Source of the DNA: Robertmurraya sp047302285
GTDB lineage: Bacteria; Bacillota; Bacilli; Bacillales; Cytobacillaceae
Direction of reading: 5' to 3'
Length of the DNA stretch: 64,000 nt
Assembly (NCBI RefSeq): GCF_047302285.1
Contig: NZ_CP154845.1
Span: 1,860,001-1,924,000, forward strand
Position numbers and translations under genes: made by a program. The notes under the pieces are model-generated. The model was not told the origin of the DNA and searched no databases. It saw only the letters and a program-made list of their open reading frames with translations. This document shows, in pieces, positions 53,926-62,163 of this stretch (position 1 is the stretch's first letter; each line of letters starts with the position of its first letter).

Positions 53926-54534
53926 TTAAAAGTATAATTTATCAACAATTTTTATATAATCTATTGCTGGACGATATCCAATCTTAATTTCATTCCCCTT
54001 GTCATTGAATACTTGTATAGGAATTGATTTTCTTCCACCGTTAGATTGATTTTTCCAATACTCAATGATTACTTCTGCATCCAAAAGAAAAATCTTATCT
54101 AAGGTCTTAAAATAAAATATTGCAAAGCAAATTCCACCATGTTTTTTAACTCTCTCCATATGCTCTATTTGATGCTGATGGAAATTACTTAGTGGAAATG
54201 ATGTTTTGTTGTTTGTTTCTTTTGCATCAAAATCTAGATGCTTACTTTTATATACGCCACTATAATCAAGAGTAGAGGGAGTCTGATAATAGGCCTCATT
54301 TATCCGCGTAGAAGCACGACGACTATAATCTACAGAAACAACTGTTATGGGTGTAGGTTTCTTATGTACAACACAAATATCCTGAGTAAGATAGAACTCA
54401 TTACTTTCATTTATCATTTCCTCTAATTGCATTCCTCGGTTAGAATACGAAGCCTTTTTTTTGGTAATCTTATTTTGCTTAGTTTTATTTTGATTCCTAA
54501 TGAATGACTTGCCATTAGGATACTTTATATCCAT
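53926..54534 (-). CDS. recU: Complete element-borne Holliday-junction resolvase RecU
   Basis: RecU cuts Holliday junctions and aids chromosome separation. This 202-residue copy is full length: MDIKYPNGKSF at the start, SYSNRGMQLEEMINE (stalk entry), VVHKKPTPITVVSVDYSRR, the nuclease motif LDFDAKETNNKTSFPL (about 100-115), HQHQIEHMERV and the end YRPAIDYIKIVDKLYF. By eye it is about half identical to the split host RecU. Ligands equivalent to the host DFEAK are kept. It lies 41 bp after the TnpC-like gene at the end of the recombinase operon, with AGGTGG before the ATG. I infer that it replaces the lost host function. Confidence 0.94.
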   Translation of the reverse strand: MDIKYPNGKSFIRNQNKTKQNKITKKKASYSNRGMQLEEMINESNEFYLTQDICVVHKKPTPITVVSVDYSRRASTRINEAYYQTPSTLDYSGVYKSKHLDFDAKETNNKTSFPLSNFHQHQIEHMERVKKHGGICFAIFYFKTLDKIFLLDAEVIIEYWKNQSNGGRKSIPIQVFNDKGNEIKIGYRPAIDYIKIVDKLYF

Positions 54535-54575
54535 TTAAAACACCACCTAAAAGGTTTTATATTAACATAACTTTT

Positions 54576-55272
54576 CTATTCAGCCCTAAACTTATTTTTA
54601 AAGGACTTTTTACTTTCGATTGAAACAATATTTTCTTCATTGAACATTTGATTTGAATCATTATCGCTTTTTTCTTGTGTATGCATAAGAATTTCCAAAG
54701 GGTTTTTAAAAACATTTTGTAGGGCTGATAGAGCAAATTCTTTAGTTTCGCTTTTATATTCCTTCATAATCATTCTATAAAGTTCAAACACTAGATTTTG
54801 TAGTTCCTCTTTTTCTGATAGCAACTCTTTTTTTGATAATTTTATATTGGAAATTTCCACCTCTAAACTTGCAACTTTTTCTTTTAAATTAATTTCCCGA
54901 TTAATTGAATTTCTTAGGTGATTTTCCAATGGAACTAGGGCTTCTAATAGCTCTTCTTTATTTTTGTGTTTTTTTTCAACTAAATCAGTCACATTTGGTA
55001 TTGTAATCTCTTTACCTTCCGAATTGGTTAACTTTACTGTGTCAATTCTATTTCTTTGTTCAATCAACTGTCTTCCAAGCCGATTCTTTTTTCTTCCAAA
55101 ATTCATAAGAAGGTAGGGAGGGAATTCTTCCTTGATTGTATAACTCTTCTGTGAATTTAAACATTTCCATCGGTTTAATCAAACCAGAAGTTTTTCTTTC
55201 AGCTTTAAACATCCCGATTATTCCGTTTACTTGATCCTTTGATAAGGTTAAATTTCTTCCTCGTTGTCCCAC
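54576..55272 (-). pseudogene. TnpC-like coiled-coil protein, apparently frameshifted
   Basis: Two overlapping frames cover this span: 55,272-55,060 (70 aa) and 55,106-54,576 (176 aa). The first ends PSYEFWKKK then goes out of frame. The second reads KKNRLGRQLIEQRNRID from the same DNA and has no ribosome site before its ATG. Removing one A from the A6 run at about 55,085-55,092 joins them into a protein of roughly 230 residues: a basic N-terminus, then a long coiled coil (about 100-175). Position after the recombinases fits TnpC of Tn554-type elements. It could be a mutation, a base-call error or ribosomal +1 slippage. Confidence 0.6.
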
Positions 55273-56978
55273 GATGTAATTTTCCCTCCTAGCATGCCAA
55301 CTTTAGCTTGTATCATTGAAATTTGCTTAATTTTTGCATTTAAACGATTAATCGTTGTCATATGTTTAATTTGAAACGAAGGATCATATCCACTCAATTC
55401 ATTGGTTAATAATTGTCTTTCAATGTTCTCTAGTACGGAAACAACTTCCTTAATTTCGGTTTGTCTATCAAATAATTTCTTAACAATGACATCGGATTTT
55501 TCTTCTAATTCATCGGGTGAAATACCCCAATAATCACATAAAATGCATTCTTTACTTTGACAACGTTGAAGTCTATCTGTACAATATCCAACCTCTTTTA
55601 ATTTCATTTTGAAACTAGGTGAGATAGCTGAGTAGGCCTTCTCCTTTATTTTTTCAGGGATAAAGACAGGGGATTTCTGATCCTCTTGAACTCTATTTTC
55701 TACACCCCAATTTTGATATTGGATCATTAATTTAAATACTTCTGTGTCTACCCATTGTTCAATATGATAAGAGTAGTGAAATTGTGCTGTAATTGTTTGA
55801 TGCCCGCCTAATCTTGCTCTTTCAATTGGTGGAATCCCTTGTAGCATTAAATTAACAAAAGCAATATGACGAGTATGTATGGGTGTTAATCTATTTTCTT
55901 TCTTTACTAGAACATTATATTTTTGTTCTACGATTTCATTATAAAATCTGTTTAATAAATGATAGAGAGTTTGATTTGAAAAATAGTTTAAATTCTTTTT
56001 TTGATTATTTCTCTGCCAGTGATAATTTTTATCTAATGCTGCCAATGATTTATAGGAAATCAGTGTTTTCGTTTCTCCATATTGGTTAGTAAAATTAATA
56101 TAATTATTAATCTCATAATATATTTCCGGACTAATCATGATTTGATCCATAATTTGAATACTTTTTTTGTTTACTTTTTTTAATTTTTTTCGAGGTAATT
56201 TTATATAATAAAGTTTACCTTCAATTGTTTCCGTAAATGACAGACAATTACGTTCAATTAAACAAAATTCAGAGGGACGAATTGGAATTATTGTTGTAAG
56301 ATTCCACCATAACCTAATCGGACTATATAGACATCTTAACCTGCTTATTTCTTCTGATGGTTCAAGGGTGTCCAGCTTATTGAAAAATTCATTTAATATC
56401 CTATCGAATTCAAAAATCCAAAAAGGAGGGGGAAGCATTCTGACACCTGAGCGTTGACCTAATTTGGACTGATATTTTTGCAATATAGCCATTACATCTT
56501 CCACATTCATTAACTCGGAGTAATCTAAAAAGTTATAAACTGCAGTTAAAAAAGTTTTCTTTGTAGAATTTTCGCGGTCACTATCATCAATTTTATTTAA
56601 GAATTCAACTACTTTATCAGCTTTATAGCCAGATGTTTCAACTGTAAATTTTATTACGTGGTTCAATGTAGCTTGGACAGTTCGATAAGAGTAATTATCT
56701 AATAGATAAGTTGTCCAGCATTTAATAACTTTTTTGAGATGTTTAGGTGAATTTTTTATGAATATTATAGAATTTAATTTCTCAAAATTTAAGTGAATAT
56801 AGTTACCTTTGTTAAATTCATGTTCAACAATCCATAAATCTTCGTCAAATTCTCCCTGTATTAAGCTTTTTTCTTTTCTTAATCGATTTAAGACCTTTTT
56901 TGCATATATAATGCCATCAAGATTAAAAGAACTGTCAGCGGCCAGATTAAGTTCTTCTACTGCATTATTTTCTTTCAT
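55248..56978 (-). CDS. Tyrosine recombinase 3 of the trio (576 aa)
   Basis: A site-specific recombinase. An N-terminal core-binding region (about 70-190) is followed by the catalytic domain: Arg in IPIRPSEFCLIE (about 235-246), RH in IHTRHIAFVNLML (about 369-381), and GGHQTITAQFHYSYH, whose Tyr at about 401 is the nucleophile. A Cys cluster follows (CTDRLQRCQSKECILC, about 481-496) and may bind zinc. It starts 15 bp after recombinase 2 and overlaps the TnpC-like gene by 25 bp. The first box II His position appears to be Ile. Confidence 0.88.
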   Translation of the reverse strand: MKENNAVEELNLAADSSFNLDGIIYAKKVLNRLRKEKSLIQGEFDEDLWIVEHEFNKGNYIHLNFEKLNSIIFIKNSPKHLKKVIKCWTTYLLDNYSYRTVQATLNHVIKFTVETSGYKADKVVEFLNKIDDSDRENSTKKTFLTAVYNFLDYSELMNVEDVMAILQKYQSKLGQRSGVRMLPPPFWIFEFDRILNEFFNKLDTLEPSEEISRLRCLYSPIRLWWNLTTIIPIRPSEFCLIERNCLSFTETIEGKLYYIKLPRKKLKKVNKKSIQIMDQIMISPEIYYEINNYINFTNQYGETKTLISYKSLAALDKNYHWQRNNQKKNLNYFSNQTLYHLLNRFYNEIVEQKYNVLVKKENRLTPIHTRHIAFVNLMLQGIPPIERARLGGHQTITAQFHYSYHIEQWVDTEVFKLMIQYQNWGVENRVQEDQKSPVFIPEKIKEKAYSAISPSFKMKLKEVGYCTDRLQRCQSKECILCDYWGISPDELEEKSDVIVKKLFDRQTEIKEVVSVLENIERQLLTNELSGYDPSFQIKHMTTINRLNAKIKQISMIQAKVGMLGGKITSWDNEEEI

Positions 56979-56993
56979 TTCTTATGCTCCTCG

Positions 56994-59624
56994 TTAAACA
57001 TATTTGGGTTCATATGAGAGATAATAATCAATAGGTTTATCCCCAAAATTTACTAAATCAATTAAATCTAGATAATCGTTATATTCCTTTTTTCCACCTT
57101 CAAAGAATTCATATACAATATCTCCGAATTCTTCCTTAGCGCTTAAAAATTCGTCCAAATATATATATAAATGATTGATATTTTTTCTTCGTTCAAACTC
57201 ATATCCTTCGGCATCCTCAAAAGCTTCTTTTAATTCTTTGAGAGTTTCTTTAATCCTATTTACAAGAGATGCTATTGAATAAAAATTTGGAATTGCATAC
57301 GGACATCCATGACAAGGATTATAATCATCATCTTTATTAGGCTTTAAACACCCGTTTTTACCATTCAAACACATTATATTTTCCTGCCTACTAGGGAGTA
57401 TATTAGTATTAATTTCAAAGAGAATTTTCCTTGCTTCCTTTTGATTTAAGCTTAAAATTTTATCTGCAACAGATATCTTTTCTGAAATAAGGTGATTTAA
57501 GAATCCACTAGTAGCTTCAATACCATGAACCCCATTAAATACAGTTTTAATAGCTTTAATTTGTTCTGTTTCTTTTTGAAAGTTATCATCTTGTTCTTTA
57601 CTTAGTACAACTTTGGATAACAATTTTGGTATGTATCCAAAACTACCTCTTCTAAACAAGTGATCTACTAACAAATCTAACTCCTCATCTGGTATTGTTA
57701 GATAAATATTTGTAGTTTCATAATCATAGTGAGACCTAAGCCTTTTTGAAACTTCCAGTGCATGGGAAGATAAACCATTTTTTGAAAGAATTAAATACAT
57801 AAAAACGAGCAAAGTTCTATTCATCTTTTTGCTTTCGAATTTAATAGTATCTTTAAAGGCGAAAGAATCGAAAAACCCATTATACGCAGTTCTTAGAGGC
57901 TTTAAATTTTTTGTATTAAAGTAAAATAAGTAATCCTTTTCAAGTCTAGAATTGTCATCATTTATTTTTTCAATTTCTGGATATAATTCATTTGCAACGA
58001 GTGTACAAATTATTGCAGAAGTAGCAAAAGCTATTGTTAAAAAATCTGAGCAATAAAATCTATTAAGACTTCCATTTTTATTCATTAAATAATCCTTAAT
58101 TTGATACTGATAAACAATCTGTTTTGCTTCCTTAGAGTCCAAGACTTTAGTTTTAAACTCTTCTAATGAATGAATCCCTAGCCGTTCTAAAACCACCTGT
58201 TCGATTCTAGGTAAGGAGGTAATAAAATCCATAGCCCTCCAAGCGTTATTTAAGTGAACAAGCGTATATAACCACATAGAAGCATAATGTACAGATTTTT
58301 GTTTATTAATCTTTTTTATAGCATCATCGATTGCTTTATTTTTATGTTTTTGAACATCTGCAACATAAGAAAGTAATCCTTGATATTCTTCATAGTCATA
58401 TATATCTTTTTTGGGACTGTTGATTGCTGGGATTTGATAAGGATTTATCAGATGTTTCAATGTATAAACATTCTTTCCTAAATATATTTGTCTTTTATGA
58501 TAATCTCTGAAAAAACTATATAGTTTCTGCTTTACAATAAGTTGTATATCTGTGTTAAAGATATGTGTATTAATATCGTTTGCAGTACAGTTATTTAGTT
58601 CTTTATCATTGAGATATTTAACTAATACCTTTTTACAATTAAATATTGTATTAACAAGATCTCTTAAAGATTTGGTATTTCTAGAAGACCCCTTAAATTG
58701 CTTTTCTACAAAATCTTCCCAAGCTATCATTGTCTCCTTGCTTTTATCAGAAAAATAAACATTTGCAGCTGAACACAATAAATTATAAGATGATAGTCCA
58801 TCATCACTAACTAATTGAGACTTATATTCTTTTCTCTTTTTTCTTTTTACATATTCATCAATATCTTTCTTGTAAAAGAATGTTACCGTTTGGCTCCCTT
58901 TATATCTAACTGCTGCTTTTAATAAGATTGTTGGTTGAATAGGGGCAGGCAGAATAAAATGAGAAGGTGGGCGATAGCCAATAAGGTCAATTACTTGTTC
59001 TGAAGAATAATATTTATCTTTGTATTCTTGTTGCTTTTTCTCTAAGTTCTTAATATCCTCCTTCAAATAATATTTTCTGTGATATCGGCCATGACCAAAC
59101 GAATAATATTGTAGTCCTTCTTCATCTCTCAATGTAGATAAAAGGTGTGAATCTGCAATCCCAAGTCTTTCTCTTACTTCATCTGAGCTAAAAAAATTAT
59201 CAGTTTCTAAATTTTTTCGGATTTCTATGGCATCTATTATTTCTTGTCTTGGATGAAAAATCTTTCTGCCAATTTTAATAGTTTCCATATTCTTATAAAG
59301 ACCATAGTTTCGAATCTTATATAATTCTCTGTAGGTAATACCATACGTCTTTACTAGTGAATCAGCTGATATGTATTTTTCAAGAAAGGTGTCAACGTCA
59401 GAAGACTTAAAGAATAGTTTATTTCTATTAATAAAAGTTTCAGTTTGAATAACCTCAATATTATTTTGTTGGCAAAAATCTATTATTTCTTCAATTTGCT
59501 TCTGCTCTGGATGTTTTTTATAGCCAAGAGACCGTGCCATTTGACCGATATTTATGTAATCTTTTTCAATTATAGATGTACTTATATTTTTAATAGTATT
59601 CAATTTCAACTCTCGATTCTCCAT
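56994..59624 (-). CDS. Tyrosine recombinase 2 of the trio (876 aa)
   Basis: An unusually long recombinase-type protein. The first 300 residues hold several helix-turn-helix-like segments (INIGQMARSLGYKKHPEQKQ, FSSDEVRERLGIADSHLL and YYSSEQVIDLIGYRPP). The catalytic region lies at about 400-665. SHYDYETTNIYLT places the probable nucleophile Tyr at about 639, nine residues after the His. A later Cys cluster (MCLNGKNGCLK and CHGCPYAIP, about 755-780) may bind zinc. Box I and II residues are hard to place, so activity is uncertain. It overlaps recombinase 1 by 35 bp. Confidence 0.82.
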   Translation of the reverse strand: MENRELKLNTIKNISTSIIEKDYINIGQMARSLGYKKHPEQKQIEEIIDFCQQNNIEVIQTETFINRNKLFFKSSDVDTFLEKYISADSLVKTYGITYRELYKIRNYGLYKNMETIKIGRKIFHPRQEIIDAIEIRKNLETDNFFSSDEVRERLGIADSHLLSTLRDEEGLQYYSFGHGRYHRKYYLKEDIKNLEKKQQEYKDKYYSSEQVIDLIGYRPPSHFILPAPIQPTILLKAAVRYKGSQTVTFFYKKDIDEYVKRKKRKEYKSQLVSDDGLSSYNLLCSAANVYFSDKSKETMIAWEDFVEKQFKGSSRNTKSLRDLVNTIFNCKKVLVKYLNDKELNNCTANDINTHIFNTDIQLIVKQKLYSFFRDYHKRQIYLGKNVYTLKHLINPYQIPAINSPKKDIYDYEEYQGLLSYVADVQKHKNKAIDDAIKKINKQKSVHYASMWLYTLVHLNNAWRAMDFITSLPRIEQVVLERLGIHSLEEFKTKVLDSKEAKQIVYQYQIKDYLMNKNGSLNRFYCSDFLTIAFATSAIICTLVANELYPEIEKINDDNSRLEKDYLFYFNTKNLKPLRTAYNGFFDSFAFKDTIKFESKKMNRTLLVFMYLILSKNGLSSHALEVSKRLRSHYDYETTNIYLTIPDEELDLLVDHLFRRGSFGYIPKLLSKVVLSKEQDDNFQKETEQIKAIKTVFNGVHGIEATSGFLNHLISEKISVADKILSLNQKEARKILFEINTNILPSRQENIMCLNGKNGCLKPNKDDDYNPCHGCPYAIPNFYSIASLVNRIKETLKELKEAFEDAEGYEFERRKNINHLYIYLDEFLSAKEEFGDIVYEFFEGGKKEYNDYLDLIDLVNFGDKPIDYYLSYEPKYV

Positions 59625-60960
59625 AAATTCTCCCTCTTGCTTTAATTTCCTTTAACATATCTTTATCAAAAATACCATATTGTTCGTGTGATAAATTATT
59701 CAGTAAGTTCATAGCTGTTTTTGTTGCTTCGTGGGAAAGTTTTGAATCTACATATTCCATTGCTGAATCTATATTTGTATCGCCTCTTGCTATTGCTATT
59801 TGTGTAACGGAAAAACCTAAATCCATTAATAAATTAGTGAAGCAACCTCGCCCAATGTGCGTACTCCAACTACTTTCTTTGAACAAGAGGTAATCCTCAT
59901 GCATTTTAATCTTTTCTAAGAAGGCTTTTTTAACTTCTTTAAATCTTTTTTCAAAAACTTTAGCTGACATTGGTTGTCCATAGGAGTCGTAAAATAAAGG
60001 CTGAAACATTTTATATGTATTTAACTTACCATTTTTTAAATCTATGTCCATTTGTTTTAAGTGTTGATAATATACTCTCCAAACCAATTCATTCGTGTAT
60101 ATCTGTTGCCTTGCCAATGATGGATCTAAATATCTTAATCGTTTAGGGTATTCGTTACTCGTATCTTTTAATCTTGAAAATAATTTTTTTCGGTTATCTC
60201 GGATATCGATAACTAATGATTTTCTTGGCTTTTCGTGAATGTTTGCTCTGGTAATATTGACAACTTCACCTCTACGAAGGCCACCAAAAAATTCAAAGCA
60301 AATGCCAAGAGCAATGTCAGGAGCTACCTCAGTAGCAGTTTGCACAAAAAGTGGTACTAAACTAAATCTATTTTTACCGAAATCTTTTAGTTTATGGGCC
60401 TTTCGAATAACACCCGTCTCAATTTTACTAGGTATATACCTTGTTAATCCATTTACATCATTAAATATTGTAGTTACATTATTGTTTTCATTTGTTTGAT
60501 AGGTAAACTTTTCATCTAACCATCCTTTTTTTAGAAGGAAAACAAAGAACCTGCTTAAATGATAATCGTAGTCTTTTACTGTATTTCTTTTCCTTTTTTC
60601 AGAAGTTTTATGATTCAAAAATTCAACCCCATGAAACCTTTTTAAACCATATATTCCTTTTTCTCTAAGGAATTGATAGTCTTCTACACCTTTTTGAATC
60701 CTTGAAATTACAAAGTTCATAAATCTACATACAGTTCGTGCAAACGCAAGATATGTATTAACAGAGCCATCTTTATACTCAAATTCTTGTAAAATAAAGT
60801 AAGAAAGGGGATGAGGCAGTAATAAGGAAGTATCTTTTCTTTTTATACAGATAAGTACAGTTTCCCTTTCCGAAACTGTATTTACTATCTTGTCTTTTAC
60901 AATTACTTTCCTGCATACAAACTCGACATTGGATAGTTCATTCATTGATATGTTCTTCAT
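59590..60960 (-). CDS. Tyrosine recombinase 1 of the trio (456 aa)
   Basis: A site-specific recombinase of phage-integrase type. The SAM-like core-binding domain is at about 60-160. The catalytic domain has Arg in FFGGLRRGEVVNI (about 223-235), HxxR in STHIGRGCFTNLLMDLG (about 362-378), and the nucleophile Tyr in DSAMEYVDSKL (about 402). The usual box III His/Trp is replaced (ARGDTNID). GGAGG lies six bases before the ATG. It is the first recombinase of the operon, 39 bp after the helix-turn-helix gene. Confidence 0.92.
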   Translation of the reverse strand: MKNISMNELSNVEFVCRKVIVKDKIVNTVSERETVLICIKRKDTSLLLPHPLSYFILQEFEYKDGSVNTYLAFARTVCRFMNFVISRIQKGVEDYQFLREKGIYGLKRFHGVEFLNHKTSEKRKRNTVKDYDYHLSRFFVFLLKKGWLDEKFTYQTNENNNVTTIFNDVNGLTRYIPSKIETGVIRKAHKLKDFGKNRFSLVPLFVQTATEVAPDIALGICFEFFGGLRRGEVVNITRANIHEKPRKSLVIDIRDNRKKLFSRLKDTSNEYPKRLRYLDPSLARQQIYTNELVWRVYYQHLKQMDIDLKNGKLNTYKMFQPLFYDSYGQPMSAKVFEKRFKEVKKAFLEKIKMHEDYLLFKESSWSTHIGRGCFTNLLMDLGFSVTQIAIARGDTNIDSAMEYVDSKLSHEATKTAMNLLNNLSHEQYGIFDKDMLKEIKARGRIYGESRVEIEYY

Positions 60961-60999
60961 CTTTTTCCTCCGGGCATATTGATTTTTTGTGCTATATAA

Positions 61000-61530
61000 T
61001 TAGTCTTCTAACCAATTATAAAAAGGAATCTTCCTTTCCGGTTGGGATTGTGGAACGGATTGAATTCTTGCCACATTTCTATTTTGCTTAATGGGTACGG
61101 TATCAGTGGTCCAACCTTTGCTTATTGCTTTTTTAATAAATGCAGGAGGATTCTTAACTTTTGTAGGTGAGAGTTGCATAATTAATAATATTTCAAGTGT
61201 TCTATGAATACCAATATGTGATAAAATCCCAACCAATTCTTCAGAAGGGTCAGTTAAAGTAACAGCTTTATAAGCTAAAGCAACTGTCTCACTAACTTTT
61301 TCATGACTTGTACCTGCTGAGTAATCATTAGGGTATTGAAAATTTGTACTTTTTTCCTTTGAAGGAATCTTTTTCAAATCATCTATAGGTATTCTCCATC
61401 CTTGTGTATCGGATTCTTTTTTTGCATTTGGGAAATCTCCTTTACGTAGATAACGCCTAATTGTTTCTTCACTTTTGTTTAAATACTTGGCAGCTTGTTT
61501 TACAGTCAGAAAATTATTCAACATTTTCAC
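61000..61530 (-). CDS. Helix-turn-helix protein with DnaD-like C-terminal tail
   Basis: A 176-residue protein (GTG at 61,530, or an ATG six bases later). Residues about 7-55 form an excisionase/MerR-like DNA-binding domain (LTVKQAAKYLNKSEETIRRY, then GWRIPIDDLKK). Residues about 85-140 are helical, with NPPAFIKKAISKGWT resembling the end of DnaD-type domains. The last residues, IPFYNWLED, match the tail of the chromosomal DnaD (VPFYNWLDQ). It heads the recombinase operon and is preceded by 11-bp repeats. Likely roles are control of excision or of transcription. A link to the host replication machinery is possible. Confidence 0.78.
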   Translation of the reverse strand: MKMLNNFLTVKQAAKYLNKSEETIRRYLRKGDFPNAKKESDTQGWRIPIDDLKKIPSKEKSTNFQYPNDYSAGTSHEKVSETVALAYKAVTLTDPSEELVGILSHIGIHRTLEILLIMQLSPTKVKNPPAFIKKAISKGWTTDTVPIKQNRNVARIQSVPQSQPERKIPFYNWLED

Positions 61531-61775
61531 CCCATTTTTATGCTTTCAAAAAAGGTCACTTTTTTAATACTTCTCTACAACAACACTACTACAAAAAAAA
61601 TACTAAAATGTTGTAGTTGTAGTAGAGTCTACTTAGAGTCTATACAGAGTCTGTAAAGTAATTATGATTTAATAGTATCATTTTAAATAAATTTAAAACA
61701 CCCCTTTATTTAATAAAGGGGTGAAATACTCTTGTGGCTATATTCATTGTTATATCAACGTTTATAAATATTTTT
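61531..61775 (-). promoter_or_regulatory. Control region of the recombinase operon
   Basis: Upstream of the helix-turn-helix gene. GAGTCT occurs three times at exactly 11-bp steps (61,625, 61,636 and 61,647). Related CTAC-rich segments in opposite orientation flank an A/T tract (about 61,574-61,592 and 61,611-61,624). These are good candidates for binding sites of the helix-turn-helix protein. No clear -35/-10 pair was found. Confidence 0.55.
61699..61723 (-). terminator. Hairpin at the right end of the element
   Basis: A perfect 12-bp stem with a 1-nt nominal loop. On the minus strand it is followed by TTTTAAATTT. It would stop transcription entering from the host recU promoter. Confidence 0.7.
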
Positions 61776-62057
61776 TTATTGAATAATATAATTTAGCCCT
61801 ATACTGTACCTATAATTTATGACAGCAGCACTTCTTTTCGGATAATCGACTTGAACGATTTGAACAGGAGTTGGTTTTTTATGAATGACTGCCTTTCTAC
61901 TCAAGAGATAGAATTCATTCGTTTCGTTTAAGTCCTCTTCTAGCGTCATTCCTCTTTTGCTGTAAGTAAAATCCTTTTCTTTCTTTTTCTTACTCGTTTT
62001 TTCTTCAGGTGATATAGGTTTAATAAATTTCTTTCCGTTTGGATAATGGAATTCCAA
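61776..62057 (-). pseudogene. recU: Host recU, 5' half, cut by the element
   Basis: The first 79 or so residues of the host RecU, from the TTG at 62,057 (GAGGTG seven bases upstream): EFHYPNGKKFIKP, KRGMTLEEDLNETNEFYLL, then KKPTPVQIVQVDYPKRSAAVI. RecU similarity stops at 61,818. The frame then runs about 13 residues into element DNA (NYRYSIGLNYIIQ) and ends at 61,776. The catalytic half is missing, so the product cannot be an active nuclease. No other lesion is present, suggesting a recent or still reversible insertion. Confidence 0.93.
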
Positions 62058-62163
62058 AGATAAACACCTCACAAACTACTCTTTATCATATCAGAAGTCC
62101 ACTATTTTGGGTTGAATAAAAAGCACTAAATAACGAATTCTAAAGATAGCTGTTGAGGAAGAG

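Larger units (their letters stand above)
47571..61818. mobile_element. recU-targeting tyrosine-recombinase-trio element
   Basis: About 14.2 kb of AT-rich DNA interrupts recU. The limits come from where RecU homology stops: Val-Ile at 61,818-61,823 and Thr-Glu-Ala at 47,562-47,570. Short imperfect inverted ends are visible (AATTTTATAGG at 47,571-47,581 and CCTATAATTT at 61,809-61,818). The element carries a helix-turn-helix gene, three tyrosine recombinases, a TnpC-like gene and an intact recU in one minus-strand operon, plus cargo on its left half. No relaxase, type IV secretion, capsid or terminase gene is present. The layout is closest to Tn554-type and recombinase-in-trio elements. The relationship is inferred from gene content. 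Confidence 0.88.

Noticed and set aside
47571..61818. The element as a prophage or conjugative element
   Set aside because: No capsid, terminase, portal, lysis cassette, relaxase or type IV secretion genes are present. The peptidoglycan-binding protein alone is not enough.
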